DNA of 64,000 bases. Source: CAZJFH01 sp964545205. Lineage in GTDB: Bacteria > Pseudomonadota > Alphaproteobacteria > Rhodospirillales > Magnetospirillaceae. Positions within the stretch are counted from its first letter, which is position 1. Every line of letters begins with the position of its first letter. Positions 45,160 through 54,248 of this stretch are shown here, piece by piece. Below the pieces are notes generated by a model. That model searched no databases. It was not told where the DNA came from and saw only the letters and a program-made list of their open reading frames with translations. The position numbers were made by a program, and so were the translations under genes. The stretch spans positions 1-64,000 of the forward strand of contig CAZJFH010000016.1 of NCBI GenBank assembly GCA_964545205.1, given 5' to 3'.

Positions 45160-46836
45160 ATGCTCACCCGCCGCGACTTCCTTCAGGTGGCCGCCGCCAC
45201 CGCCGTGCTCGCCGGCCCGGCCGGCGTGGCCCGGGCCGCGCAACGCCTGACCCAGGCCGACCTGCTGGCCTTCGAGCCGGTCGGCAACGTCACGCTGCTG
45301 CATTTCACCGACATCCACGCCCAGCTGATGCCGCTGTATTTCCGCGAGCCGTCGGTCAATCTCGGCGTCGGCGCGGTCTCCGGCCTGCCGCCGCACCTGA
45401 CCGGGCGCGACCTGCTGCGCCGCTTCGGGCTGCGGGCCGGCTCGCCCGAGGCGCATGCGCTGAGCCACGAGGATTTCGCGGCGCTGGCGGCCGAGCACGG
45501 CCGCATCGGCGGCCTCGACCGCATGGCGACGCTGGTCAAGGCGATCCGCGCCGAGCGCCCGGACAACACGCTGCTGGTCGATTGCGGCGACACCTGGCAG
45601 GGCTCCTACACCTCGCTGAAGAGCGGCGGCACCGACATGGTCGACGCCATGAACCGGCTCGGCGTCGACGTGATGACCGCGCATTGGGAATTCACCTACG
45701 GCCAGGAGCGGGTCGAGGAGCTGATCGCCCGGCTCGACTTCCCGTTCCTGGCCGGCAACGTCGTCGACACCGAGTGGCAGGAGCCGGTGTTCGAGCACAC
45801 CGCCTTCTTCGAGCGCGGCGGCGTCAGGATCGCGGTGATCGGCCAGGCCTTCCCCTACACCCCGGTCGCCAATCCGCGCTGGATGATCCCGGAGTGGTCG
45901 TTCGGCATCCGCGACGAGCTGCTGCAGGAGCGCGTCGACGCCGCCCGCGCCGCCGGCGCCGGGCTGGTGGTGGTGGCCAGCCACAACGGCTTCGACGTCG
46001 ACCGCAAGATGGCCGGCCGCGTCAAGGGCATCGACGTCGTGCTGACCGGCCACACCCACGATGCCATCCCCGAGGCGATCAAGGTCGGCGAGACGCTGCT
46101 CATCGCCTCGGGCTCGCACGGCAAGTTCCTGTCGCGGCTCGACCTCGACGTCCAGGGCGGCAAGGTCCGCGACTTCGCCTTCCGCCTGATCCCCCTGTTC
46201 GCCGACGCGATCGCCCCCGATCCCGAAATGGCGGCGCTGATCGCCGAGATCCGCGCCCCGCACGCCGCCGAGCTCGGCCGCGTCCTCGGGCGCACCGACT
46301 CGCTGCTGTACCGGCGCGGCAACTTCAACGGCACCTTCGACGACCTGATCTGCCAGGCGCTGATCGCCGAGCGCGACGCCGAGATCGCGCTCAGTCCCGG
46401 CTTCCGCTGGGGCGCCTCGCTGCTGCCCGGCCAGGACATCACCGTCGAGGACGTCCACAACCAGACCTCGATCACCTATCCGGCCGCCTATCGCTCGGAA
46501 ATGACCGGCGAAACCATCAAGGCGATCCTCGAGGACGTCGCCGACAACCTGTTCAATCCCGATCCCTACTACCAGCAGGGCGGCGACATGGTCCGGGTCG
46601 GCGGCATGCGCTACGCCATCGACCCGCGCGCCGCGATGGGCACGCGCATCCGCGACCTGCAGCGCCTCGACGGCACGCCGATCGACCCGTCCCGGACCTA
46701 CACCGTCGCCGGCTGGGCCTCGGTCAACGAGGGCACCGAAGGCCCGCCGATCTGGGACGTCGTCGCCGCGCACATCGGGAACAAGAAGGTGGTGGACGCG
46801 CCGGCCGACAACGTGGTCAAGGTGGTCGGGAGCTGA
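45160..46836 (+). CDS. soxB: SoxB, thiosulfohydrolase
   Basis: A 558-residue protein with twin-arginine signal (TRRDFLQVAAAT). It belongs to the 5'-nucleotidase/metallophosphatase superfamily with a di-manganese site: FTDIHAQ, CGDTWQGS, VVVASHNGFD and GHTHDA. The C-terminal nucleotidase-like domain follows after about residue 370. It hydrolyses the sulfonate from SoxY-bound thiosulfate to release sulfate. No soxCD follows in this window, so bound sulfane sulfur may be stored or passed to another pathway. Confidence 0.95.
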   Translation: MLTRRDFLQVAAATAVLAGPAGVARAAQRLTQADLLAFEPVGNVTLLHFTDIHAQLMPLYFREPSVNLGVGAVSGLPPHLTGRDLLRRFGLRAGSPEAHALSHEDFAALAAEHGRIGGLDRMATLVKAIRAERPDNTLLVDCGDTWQGSYTSLKSGGTDMVDAMNRLGVDVMTAHWEFTYGQERVEELIARLDFPFLAGNVVDTEWQEPVFEHTAFFERGGVRIAVIGQAFPYTPVANPRWMIPEWSFGIRDELLQERVDAARAAGAGLVVVASHNGFDVDRKMAGRVKGIDVVLTGHTHDAIPEAIKVGETLLIASGSHGKFLSRLDLDVQGGKVRDFAFRLIPLFADAIAPDPEMAALIAEIRAPHAAELGRVLGRTDSLLYRRGNFNGTFDDLICQALIAERDAEIALSPGFRWGASLLPGQDITVEDVHNQTSITYPAAYRSEMTGETIKAILEDVADNLFNPDPYYQQGGDMVRVGGMRYAIDPRAAMGTRIRDLQRLDGTPIDPSRTYTVAGWASVNEGTEGPPIWDVVAAHIGNKKVVDAPADNVVKVVGS

Positions 46837-46930
46837 TGGCCTTGCCCGCGAGCAGGGATCCATGTCGGGCGGTGCGGCTCAGGCATGGCTTCCCGCCTGC
46901 GAGCGTGTGAAGTAAGTGTCGAGAGCAGCG

Positions 46931-47132
46931 AACCCGCGAAAGCGGGCATCCATTCCCGAGGCATTCCGATAGATTGAGGTGTCTCGGGATCGGGCTCCCG
47001 CTTTCGAGCGTGAAGAAATTGCCGCGAGCAGTGATTTCAGGCGTCATGCCCGCGAAAGCGGGCATCCAATCCTGAGGCATTCCAGCGGGTTGCAGGGCCT
47101 CAGGAATGGGCTCCCGCTTCCGCGGGAGCGAC
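46931..47132. repeat. Two tandem dispersed-repeat units between soxB and ccdA
   Basis: Unit 1 (46931-47010) and unit 2 (47041-47132) both begin CCCGCGAAAGCGGGCATCCA and end with GGGCTCCCGCTT, forming long imperfect hairpins. The 346-base gap 46837-47182 contains these units and no gene. They are a different family from the element at 294 and 45010. The units face the same way and share a GAGGCATTCC segment. Confidence 0.75.
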
Positions 47133-47182
47133 GGATCGGATTTCTTCACAGGCTTGGCGGCGAGCCGACTGCAGGAGGACAG

Positions 47183-47920
47183 ATGACCGCGGAGATGTTC
47201 GACATCACCTTCGCCGGCGCGATTCTCGCCGGCCTGCTGAGCTTCGCCAGCCCGTGCGTGCTGCCGCTGGTGCCGGCCTATCTGTGCTTCCTGGGCGGCG
47301 TCTCGCTCGACAAGCTGACCGAGGACCGCGCCCCGGTCGGGCGGGTGTTCGCCGCCGCCTTCGCCTTCGTGCTCGGCTTCTCGGCGGTGTTCGTGGCGAT
47401 GGGCGCGTCGAGCTCGTTCCTCGGCGCGCTGATCGTCGACAACCTCGGCTGGCTGTCGACGGCGGCCGGCGTCGTCATCATCGTGCTCGGCCTGCACTAC
47501 ATGGGGGCGTTCCGGCTCGGCTTCCTGAATTTCGAGAAGCGGCTGCACGTCGATTCGAAGCCGGCCGGCCTGCTCGGCGCCTTCGTCATCGGCCTGGCCT
47601 TCGCCTTCGGCTGGACGCCCTGCGTCGGCCCGATCCTGGCCACCATCCTGCTGCTCGCCGCCGGCGGCGATTCGGTCGGCTACGGCGTCGGCCTGCTGTC
47701 GGCCTACGCTTTGGGCCTCGGCGTGCCGTTCCTGGTCGCCGCCCTGGCCGTCAACCCGTTCCTCGGCTTCATGAAGCGCTTCAAGCGCCACATGCGCGCC
47801 GTCGAGATCGCCATCGGCGGGCTGCTGGTGATCACCGGCCTGTTGATCACCACCGGCACCCTGGCCGAGATCGCCAACTGGCTGCTGATCACCTTTCCCA
47901 TCCTCGGTGCCGCCGGCTGA
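47183..47920 (+). CDS. ccdA: CcdA/SoxV-type thiol-disulfide transporter
   Basis: A 245-residue membrane protein with six helices. The paired Cys motifs LSFASPCVLPLVPAYL and GWTPCVGPI are the reactive pair that moves reducing equivalents from cytoplasmic thioredoxin to the periplasm. Next to sox genes this role is taken by SoxV, which keeps SoxYZ and SoxW reduced. GGAGGAC lies upstream. It is followed 32 bases on by the thioredoxin-like gene. Confidence 0.92.
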   Translation: MTAEMFDITFAGAILAGLLSFASPCVLPLVPAYLCFLGGVSLDKLTEDRAPVGRVFAAAFAFVLGFSAVFVAMGASSSFLGALIVDNLGWLSTAAGVVIIVLGLHYMGAFRLGFLNFEKRLHVDSKPAGLLGAFVIGLAFAFGWTPCVGPILATILLLAAGGDSVGYGVGLLSAYALGLGVPFLVAALAVNPFLGFMKRFKRHMRAVEIAIGGLLVITGLLITTGTLAEIANWLLITFPILGAAG

Positions 47921-47952
47921 CGCGCCGCGGCGAAGCCCCACAGGAGGTCACC

Positions 47953-48558
47953 ATGCGCAGCATCCTCACCGCAGTCGTCGCCGTCCTGATCGCCGCGCTG
48001 CCGGCCACGGCGGCGGAGCGCATCGAGCCGAAGCTCGGCGACGACGGCCTGTACCACCAGGACTGGTTCCTGCAGAGCCTGCTCGACCTGCGCGACGATC
48101 TGGAAGAGGCCCACGCGGCCGGCAAGCGGCTGGCCATCGTCTGGGAACAGAAGGGCTGCCCCTACTGCCGCGACCTGCACACGGTGAATCTGGCCGAGCC
48201 GGAGACCGCGGACTGGATCAAGGAGCGGTTCGCGGTGCTCCAGCTCAACTTGTGGGGCGATCGCGAGGTCACCGATTTCGATGGCGAGGCCCTGCCCGAA
48301 AAGGAGCTTGCGCGCAAATACCGGGTCAACTTCACGCCGACGATCCAGTTCTTCCCGGCCGATCCGGGCGCGGCGCTGGGCAAGAGCGGCGCCGACGCGG
48401 AGGTCGCGCGCATGCCCGGCTACTTCCGGCCGTTCCACTTCATCAGCATGTTCGAATACGTCTGGGACGAGCGCTACGCCAAGGGCCAGGACTTCCAGCG
48501 CTACGTCATCGAGAAGGCGACCGCGGCACGCGAAGCCGGCCGCCCGGCCCTGGAATAG
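47953..48558 (+). CDS. soxW: Periplasmic thioredoxin, SoxW-like
   Basis: A 201-residue protein with a signal peptide ending ATA. The thioredoxin motif is CPYC in WEQKGCPYCRDLH, at residues 74-77. The rest follows the SoxW/SoxS-type thioredoxin (HTVNLAEPETADWIKERF; NFTPTIQFFP). It would receive electrons from the CcdA-like transporter and reduce SoxYZ. It is the last gene of the sox unit, followed by the hairpin at 48589-48609. Confidence 0.85.
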   Translation: MRSILTAVVAVLIAALPATAAERIEPKLGDDGLYHQDWFLQSLLDLRDDLEEAHAAGKRLAIVWEQKGCPYCRDLHTVNLAEPETADWIKERFAVLQLNLWGDREVTDFDGEALPEKELARKYRVNFTPTIQFFPADPGAALGKSGADAEVARMPGYFRPFHFISMFEYVWDERYAKGQDFQRYVIEKATAAREAGRPALE

Positions 48559-48588
48559 GCCGGTCCGCCGCGCGCGCGGCGCCGGCGA

Positions 48589-48609
48589 GCCCTGCTGAAA
48601 AGGCAGGGC
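48589..48609 (+). terminator. Hairpin after soxW
   Basis: GCCCTGC-TGAAAAG-GCAGGGC: a seven-base perfect stem, about 30 bases past the soxW stop. No T-tract follows, so it may only partly terminate. It separates the sox unit from the antiporter-complex operon. Confidence 0.4.
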
Positions 48610-48638
48610 AGCCATGACCCCGGCCGGTCGCCGCGCCA

Positions 48639-48690
48639 TTTGATTAGATAATTAGAATATACGAATATATAGGCTCCGATCGACGGAGCC
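48639..48690 (+). promoter_or_regulatory. AT-rich promoter and leader hairpin of the Mrp/MBS-like operon
   Basis: A striking AT island in 70% GC surroundings. TTGATT at 48640-48645 may be a -35, with AT-rich -10 candidates about 17-20 bases on. Two ATTAGA direct repeats start at 48643 and 48651, eight bases apart. Immediately after lies a perfect hairpin GGCTCCG-ATCGA-CGGAGCC (48672-48690). The operon's first ATG is at 48746. The promoter assignment is by composition and position. Confidence 0.45.
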
Positions 48691-48745
48691 GCAGAGACCG
48701 CCGTCACCCCGGCGACAAGGTCCGGCCCGTCCCACGGGGGGAGCC

Positions 48746-49243
48746 ATGACGAACGTCCGAGGTTTCGCCGCCCTGTCCGGCAGTCTGCTTGTCTTCTGGC
48801 TGCTGCTCAACGCCTCGCTGGCCCCCGGGGTCGTCGCCGTCGGCGTCCTCGCCGCCGTCGTCATCGCGCTGCTCTTCGGCGGGCGCACGGCCTTCGTCGC
48901 CGAGTTCCGCGCCACCCCCGCCGCCTTCGCCGCCGCCGGCCGCTACGCCGTGCATTTCCTCGGCGAGCTGGTCAGGGCCAACCTGAAGCTGGCGGCCATC
49001 GTGCTGTCGCCGTCGCTGCCGCTGAACCCCGGCATCGTCAAGGTCCGCACCCGCCTGACCAGCCCGGTCGGGCGGCTGCTGCTGGCCAACTCGATCACCC
49101 TGACTCCCGGAACGCTGACCGTCGAGCTCGACGGCGAGTGGCTCTACGTCCACTGGGTCACGGTGGATTCGGACGACATCGACGCGGCGACGGCGCGCAT
49201 CGTCGCCGGGTTCGAGCAACATCTCGAGGTGATGTATGGCTGA
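48746..49243 (+). CDS. mrpE: MrpE/MnhE-type antiporter subunit (MbsA-like)
   Basis: A 165-residue protein with two or three N-terminal membrane helices and a small soluble C terminus. Family signature: SITLTPGTLTVELDGEWLYVH. In MBH/MBS complexes this subunit begins the operon and helps to form the Na+ module. GGGGGGAG precedes the ATG. It overlaps mrpF by eight bases, starting a chain of overlapping genes. Confidence 0.9.
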   Translation: MTNVRGFAALSGSLLVFWLLLNASLAPGVVAVGVLAAVVIALLFGGRTAFVAEFRATPAAFAAAGRYAVHFLGELVRANLKLAAIVLSPSLPLNPGIVKVRTRLTSPVGRLLLANSITLTPGTLTVELDGEWLYVHWVTVDSDDIDAATARIVAGFEQHLEVMYG

Positions 49244-49496
49244 CCTTCTCGTCCATGTGGCCGCGATTCTGGGCGGCGGCGCCTTCCTGCTGGCGCTGTT
49301 CCGTTTCGTCGCCGGGCCGTCGCCGGCCGACCGCGTCGTCGCCTTCGACGTCCTGACCATCGTCGCCATCACCGGCATCGTGCTGGTCGCGCTCGCCGAG
49401 AACCGCGGCATCTATCTCGACGTGGCGATCGTCTACGCGCTGCTGTCGTTCCTGGGCGTGATCGCGATCGCCCGCTATCTCGAGCGGGGGTTCTGA
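49236..49496 (+). CDS. mrpF: MrpF/MnhF-type antiporter subunit (MbsB-like)
   Basis: An 86-residue three-helix membrane protein. The motif FRFVAGPSPADRVVAFDVL with the conserved GP..DR loop is diagnostic. Its coding region overlaps both neighbours by one to eight bases. It is part of the Na+/H+ module. Confidence 0.9.
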   Translation: MADLLVHVAAILGGGAFLLALFRFVAGPSPADRVVAFDVLTIVAITGIVLVALAENRGIYLDVAIVYALLSFLGVIAIARYLERGF

Positions 49497-49828
49497 TGAG
49501 CGCGCCGCTCGACCTTCTCGGCGGCGTCCTGATGGTCGCCGGCGCGGCCTTCCTGCTGCTCGGCGGCCTCGGGCTGGTGCGCATGCCCGACCTGTTCAAC
49601 CGCATCCAGGCCGGCACCAAGGCGACCACCCTCGGCACCCTGCTGACCCTGGCCGGCGCCGCCTGCCTGCGCCCCGAATGGTCGATCAAGCTGCTGCTGA
49701 TCGGCCTGTTCATCCTGTTCACCAACCCGCTGTCGTCGCAGGTGCTGGCCCGCGCCGCCCACCGCATCGGCCAGCCGCAATCGCCGCGCGCCACCATCGA
49801 CCGGCTCGAGGAAGGAGGCGGGTCATGA
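49496..49828 (+). CDS. mrpG: MrpG/MnhG-type antiporter subunit (MbsC-like)
   Basis: A 110-residue protein with three helices. Signature LVRMPDLFNRIQAGTKATTLG (family R.PD...R.HA...T.G). The C-terminal tail is hydrophilic. It shares its first base with the mrpF stop, and its stop overlaps the next gene (ATGA). Confidence 0.9.
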   Translation: MSAPLDLLGGVLMVAGAAFLLLGGLGLVRMPDLFNRIQAGTKATTLGTLLTLAGAACLRPEWSIKLLLIGLFILFTNPLSSQVLARAAHRIGQPQSPRATIDRLEEGGGS

Positions 49829-50079
49829 GCGCCATGATGACGGCAATGAGCGCGCTTCTGGCGGTCGCCATGGTCGGCGCCGCCCTGGTGGCGGTGCTCG
49901 GCCGCACCCTGCCGGTCGCCATCCTCGCCGCCGGCCTGGTCAGCCTGCTGGCCTCGGTGATGTTCCTGATCCTCGGCTCGCCCGACGTGGCGATGACCGA
50001 GGCGGCGATCGGCAGCGGCCTGACCACCTTCCTGTTCTTCTTCGTGCTCGGCCGCATGCGGGGAGGCGAACATGATTAG
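49825..50079 (+). CDS. DUF4040-type (MbhD/N-terminal MrpB/MrpA-C-like) antiporter subunit
   Basis: An 84-residue protein with about three helices. Marker: LGSPDVAMTEAAIGSGLTTFLFFFVL, the PDVA-TEA motif found in MbhD and in the C-terminal part of MrpA. It is free-standing here, as in MBH/MBS operons, whereas in ordinary Mrp antiporters it is fused into MrpA. It overlaps both neighbours. Confidence 0.88.
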   Translation: MSAMMTAMSALLAVAMVGAALVAVLGRTLPVAILAAGLVSLLASVMFLILGSPDVAMTEAAIGSGLTTFLFFFVLGRMRGGEHD

Positions 50080-50770
50080 ACGCTTCGCCGCGGCGCTGAT
50101 CCTGCTCGGCCTCGGCGCCATGTTCGCCAGCCTGCTGGCCGGCTACCGGCCCGACGCCGAGTTGAACCTCACCGCCCGCTACTACGCCGAGCACACGGCG
50201 CAGGATCTCGGCGCCGCCAACATCGTCACCGCCATCATCGTCACCTATCGCGGCCTCGACACTCTGGGCGAGGTCACCGTGCTGTTCCTCGCCGCCGCGG
50301 TGGTCGGACTGGTGCTGGCCCGCGGCCGCGGCGACGCGCGGCCGGCCGCCGCGCTGGCGCCGGCGGGCGAGATGCTCGCGACCGGCAGCCGCCTGCTGGC
50401 GCCGCTGATCGTGCTGCTCGGCGTCTACGTCTTCGTCAACGGCCACCTGACGCCGGGCGGCGGATTCCAGGGCGGCGCCATCGTCGCCTCGTCGGTGCTG
50501 CTGCTGCTGCTGGCCTCGCCGCGGCGGCGCTTCGCCCACCGCATCATCACCGCCGTCGAGTCGGTGTCCGGCGCCGCCTACGTCGCGATCGGGCTGCTCG
50601 GCGTCGTCCTGGCCGGCGGCTTCCTCGACAACCGCATCCTGCCGACCGGCACCGTCGGCGAGCTGTTCTCGGCCGGCGCCATTCCGGTGATCTACGCGCT
50701 GATCGGCCTCAAGGTCGGGGCCGAGTTCTCGTCGATGCTGGCCCACCTGTCGGAGACGGAGGAGCTGTGA
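50072..50770 (+). CDS. MnhB-type subunit fused to an MbhE-like N-terminal domain
   Basis: A 232-residue membrane protein. Residues 1-85 form an MbhE-like part (TAIIVTYRGLDTLGEVTVLF, the MrpA C-terminal GFDT motif). Residues 100-232 match MnhB/MrpB (LLGVYVFVNGHLTPGGGFQGGAI). Fusion of E- and F-type MBH subunits in one chain is compact. Glu in LGEVTV is a candidate ion-path residue. It overlaps the next start. Confidence 0.88.
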   Translation: MIRRFAAALILLGLGAMFASLLAGYRPDAELNLTARYYAEHTAQDLGAANIVTAIIVTYRGLDTLGEVTVLFLAAAVVGLVLARGRGDARPAAALAPAGEMLATGSRLLAPLIVLLGVYVFVNGHLTPGGGFQGGAIVASSVLLLLLASPRRRFAHRIITAVESVSGAAYVAIGLLGVVLAGGFLDNRILPTGTVGELFSAGAIPVIYALIGLKVGAEFSSMLAHLSETEEL

Positions 50771-51126
50771 TGGCGTATCTGGGCCTCGCGACCGGCTTCG
50801 CCCTGATCCTGGTCGGATTCTACGGCGCGCTGACCGACCGCAACCTGCTGCGGATGATCGTCGGCTTCACCATCGCCGACACCGGCGTCCACGTGGTGCT
50901 GGTCGCCGTCGGCTGGATGCGCGGCCGCACCGCGCCGATCCTCGACGACGCCGTGCCGGTCGCCGAGGCCGCGGCGCGCATCGTCGACCCGGTGCCGCAG
51001 GCGCTGGTGCTGACGGCGATCGTCATCGGCCTCGGCGTCACCGCGCTGATGCTGGCCTACGCCTACAAGCTCTACCAGTCGAAGCGCAGCCTGGACATCA
51101 CCCGGTTCATGGAGCTGAAATGGTGA
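50770..51126 (+). CDS. mrpC: MrpC/MnhC-type (NuoK-like) antiporter subunit (MbsG-like)
   Basis: A 118-residue three-helix protein, homologous to complex I NuoK. Landmarks are GFYGALTDRNLLRMIVGFTI near the front and VDPVPQALVLTAIVIGLGVTALML, the DPLPQALVLTAIVI motif of MrpC. I use ATG 50770; an overlapping GTG at 50767 is possible. It overlaps the fused antiporter gene by seven bases. Confidence 0.9.
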   Translation: MAYLGLATGFALILVGFYGALTDRNLLRMIVGFTIADTGVHVVLVAVGWMRGRTAPILDDAVPVAEAAARIVDPVPQALVLTAIVIGLGVTALMLAYAYKLYQSKRSLDITRFMELKW

Positions 51127-54100
51127 GCACCGTCCTGATCATCGCCGCGCCGCTGGCGGCGGCGTTCCTGCTGGGGCTGCTCTCCGACGAGCGGCGCGGC
51201 AGCGCCTATCTGCTGACCCTGGCCGGACTGGCCGCGGTCGTCGCCGTCTCGGCCGGCTGGGTCTGGGCCTTCGTCGCCGGCGGCGCCGCCGCCTTCGACG
51301 TGCACACCGCCGGCGCGCCGCCGCCCTTCGCCATCAACCTGCGCATGGGCCTGCCCGAGGCGGCGCTGGGCCTGCTGATCGGCGGCACCGGCATGCTGTC
51401 GGCGATCGCGTTGAAGCCGACGCTGCTGCGGATCGGCCGCCGGGCGATGGCGGTGCTGCTGGTCGCGGTGATGGCGCTGTGCGGCATCGTGCTGACCCGC
51501 GACGTCTTCAACCTGTTCGTCTTCATCGAGCTGGCGGCGATCGCCACCGGCGGCCTGATCCTGCTGTCCGACGACGTCCGCGCGCTGGCGGCCGGCTTCA
51601 AGTACCTGATCGTCTCGCAGGTGATCTCGGTGCTGCTGCTGGTCGGCATCATCTTCGCCTACCACGCCACCGGCACGCTCAACCTCGACGGCATGGCGGC
51701 GGAGTCGCTGTGGCTGAAGGCCGGCGGCCCGATCGCCTTCCTCCTGATGTTCGTCGCCGTCGCCACCGAGCTGAAGCCGTTCCCGGCCAACGGCTGGGCG
51801 CTGGACGTCTACGAAGCCGCCCATCCCGCCTTCTCGGCCATCTTCTCGGCCGCCGCCGGCAGCGCCTTCCTGTTCGCGATCGACAAGCTGCTGCCGGTCG
51901 GCGGCGCGAGCTGGCTGCCGGTCGCCACCGCCATCGGCCTGCTGACCTTCGTCGCCGGCAACCTGCTGGCGCTGCCCCAGACCGACGACCGCCGCCTGCT
52001 CGGCTATTCCTCGATCGCCCAGACCGGCCTGGTGCTGGCGGTGATCGGCCAGCGCGACGTGCTCGGCGACGACTATCACCTGATCGCCTTCGGCATCCTG
52101 GTCAGCCACGCCGTCGCCAAGGCCGGGCTGTACTGGCTGTCGGGCCTGATCGCCGAACGCGGTCTCGCCGCCTGGGCGGCGCTGCGCCGCCGGCCGCTGA
52201 TGGTGTTCGCCTTCGCCAGCCTGATCGCCATGCTGACCGGCCTGCCGCCGTTCCCCGGCTTCTACGCCAAGTGGATGCTGGCGCACGAGCTCGCCGCGGC
52301 GGGGCGGCTGACGGTGCTCGGGCTGATCCTGTTCGGGGCGCTGATCGAGGCCGGCTACCTGTTCCGCTGGTTCGGCTACGCGATCAAGCGCGAGGCCCGC
52401 CCCGAGCTGCTGGTCGGCGGCCCGCGCGGGCACGCGGTGGTGCTGGCCGCCGTGGCCGCCGGCTGGGCGCTGGGCTGGGCGTGGGGCGCGGCCGCGGGGC
52501 TGGGCAACGTCCTGGCCGCCGTGCCGCTGCTGTTCGCGCTGGCTTTCCTGGCGCTGGAATGGCTGCCGGCCCGCGTCAAGAACACCGTCGCCATCGCCGG
52601 GCTCGTCGGCTGGTTCGCCGGCACCTGGTCGCTGTACGACCCGCTGCGGCTCGTCTTCGCCGTGATCATGCTGCTGGGCGGCGCCGTCACCCTGCTCGCC
52701 AGCTACGAGAGCCACGGCCGCCGCACCGGCTTCTATCCCTCGGCGATGCTGATGTACGCCGGGCTGGCGATGCTGCTGCTGGCCGAGGATTCCTTCGCCT
52801 TCTTCGCCGCCTGGGAAATCCTGACCGTCGGCTCGTACTTCCTGATCATGCGCGGCAGGCATTCCGAGCCGCACGCGCTGTCCTACCTGCTGTTCTCGCT
52901 GGGCGGCGCGTTCCTGATCCTGGCCGGCTTCGCCATCGCCGCCGACGGCGCCCCGAGCCTGGCGCTGGCCGGGCTGGCGGCGCTCGTCGCGCCGGCGGCC
53001 CCCTGGGTGTTCCTGCTGCTGGCGGTCGGCTTCATGACCAAGACCGCCGCCATCGGCCTGCACGTCTGGCTGCCGGGCGCCCATGCCGAGGCCGAGACCG
53101 ACGTCTCGCCGATGGTGTCGGGCATCCTGCTCAAGGCCGGGCTCTACGGGCTGTTCGTGCTGCTGATGACCATGGGCCGCCAGCAGCTCCACGGCGTCGA
53201 GCTGACCTACGTCATGCTGTGGATCGGCGCGGTGACGGCGCTGCTCGGCAACCTGATGGCGATCTTCCAGGAGGACGCCAAGCGCCTGCTCGCCTACTCC
53301 TCGATCGGGCAGATGGGCTACGCGCTGTTCGGCCTGGCGATGATGAACCATCTCGGCTGGCTGATGGCGCTGATGTTCGTCATCAACCACTACATCTACA
53401 AGTCGATGCTGTTCCTGTCGGTGGGCGGCGTCGCCAAGCGCACCGGCACCCGCGAGATGTACCGCATGGGCGGCCTGATCAGCCTGATGCCGCTGACCTT
53501 CGTCGCCGTGCTGGTCGGCATCGTCGCGATGTCGGGCGTGCCGCCGCTGTCGGGCTTCGGCGGCCGCTGGATCTTCTACAACGCGCTGCTGACCACCGAG
53601 TACCGGCTGCCGATGATCCTGATCTTCTTCTCGGGACCGATCGCCTTCCTGTACCTGTTCCGCCTGATCCACACCATCTTCCTGGGCCAGCTCAAGGACG
53701 AGCACCGGCGGATCAGGGAAGCGCCGTTCTGGCTGGTGCTGCCGCAGATGCTCTATGTCGGCCTGCTGCTGGTGTTCGCGGTGGTGCCCGGCCTGGCGCT
53801 GCGCCACGTCGACGCCTATATCGGCCGCTTCCTGCCCGAGAACGGCCTGAACTGGAGCGGGCTGACCATCACCAGCGGCTACGGCTACTGGAACCCGGTG
53901 GCGATCATGATCATCGTCGGCGTCGTGTTCGCGACCCTGTTCGCCTGGCTGGTCTTCGTCAACCGCCGCGCCCGGAAGGTCAAGCAGTTCAACATCGTCT
54001 ACGCCGCCGAGCGGCCGTACCGGCCGGAGACCACGCATTTCGCCTGGAACTTCTTCGCGCCCTACCGCAAGGCGCTGGGCTTCCTGGTGCAGCCGCTGGT

Positions 54101-54245
54101 CACCCGGTTCTGGGACGGCGTCGCCGACGGCATGCACGGCGCCGCCGACTGGACGCGGCGGCTGTACACCGGCAACGGCCAGACCTACGCGGTCCACTGC
54201 CTCGGCTTCGCCGTCGCCGTCTACCTTCTCTCGACCGGGGGATGA
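51120..54245 (+). CDS. Double MrpD/NuoN-like antiporter subunit, two modules fused (MbsH-MbsH' like)
   Basis: A 1041-residue membrane protein made of two complete antiporter-like modules. Module 1 (about residues 1-490) has the TM5 Glu in FNLFVFIELAAIATG and the TM7 Lys region ATELKPFPANGW. Module 2 (about 500-1000) has FAAWEILTVGSYF and FMTKTAAIGLHVWLPGAHAEA. Each has a broken-helix loop after the Lys. Archaeal MBS uses two separate antiporter subunits H and H'; here they are a single chain. No stop or frameshift interrupts it. The predicted pump capacity is therefore two ion channels. Confidence 0.9.
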   Translation: MVSTVLIIAAPLAAAFLLGLLSDERRGSAYLLTLAGLAAVVAVSAGWVWAFVAGGAAAFDVHTAGAPPPFAINLRMGLPEAALGLLIGGTGMLSAIALKPTLLRIGRRAMAVLLVAVMALCGIVLTRDVFNLFVFIELAAIATGGLILLSDDVRALAAGFKYLIVSQVISVLLLVGIIFAYHATGTLNLDGMAAESLWLKAGGPIAFLLMFVAVATELKPFPANGWALDVYEAAHPAFSAIFSAAAGSAFLFAIDKLLPVGGASWLPVATAIGLLTFVAGNLLALPQTDDRRLLGYSSIAQTGLVLAVIGQRDVLGDDYHLIAFGILVSHAVAKAGLYWLSGLIAERGLAAWAALRRRPLMVFAFASLIAMLTGLPPFPGFYAKWMLAHELAAAGRLTVLGLILFGALIEAGYLFRWFGYAIKREARPELLVGGPRGHAVVLAAVAAGWALGWAWGAAAGLGNVLAAVPLLFALAFLALEWLPARVKNTVAIAGLVGWFAGTWSLYDPLRLVFAVIMLLGGAVTLLASYESHGRRTGFYPSAMLMYAGLAMLLLAEDSFAFFAAWEILTVGSYFLIMRGRHSEPHALSYLLFSLGGAFLILAGFAIAADGAPSLALAGLAALVAPAAPWVFLLLAVGFMTKTAAIGLHVWLPGAHAEAETDVSPMVSGILLKAGLYGLFVLLMTMGRQQLHGVELTYVMLWIGAVTALLGNLMAIFQEDAKRLLAYSSIGQMGYALFGLAMMNHLGWLMALMFVINHYIYKSMLFLSVGGVAKRTGTREMYRMGGLISLMPLTFVAVLVGIVAMSGVPPLSGFGGRWIFYNALLTTEYRLPMILIFFSGPIAFLYLFRLIHTIFLGQLKDEHRRIREAPFWLVLPQMLYVGLLLVFAVVPGLALRHVDAYIGRFLPENGLNWSGLTITSGYGYWNPVAIMIIVGVVFATLFAWLVFVNRRARKVKQFNIVYAAERPYRPETTHFAWNFFAPYRKALGFLVQPLVTRFWDGVADGMHGAADWTRRLYTGNGQTYAVHCLGFAVAVYLLSTGG

Positions 54246-54248
54246 GCC

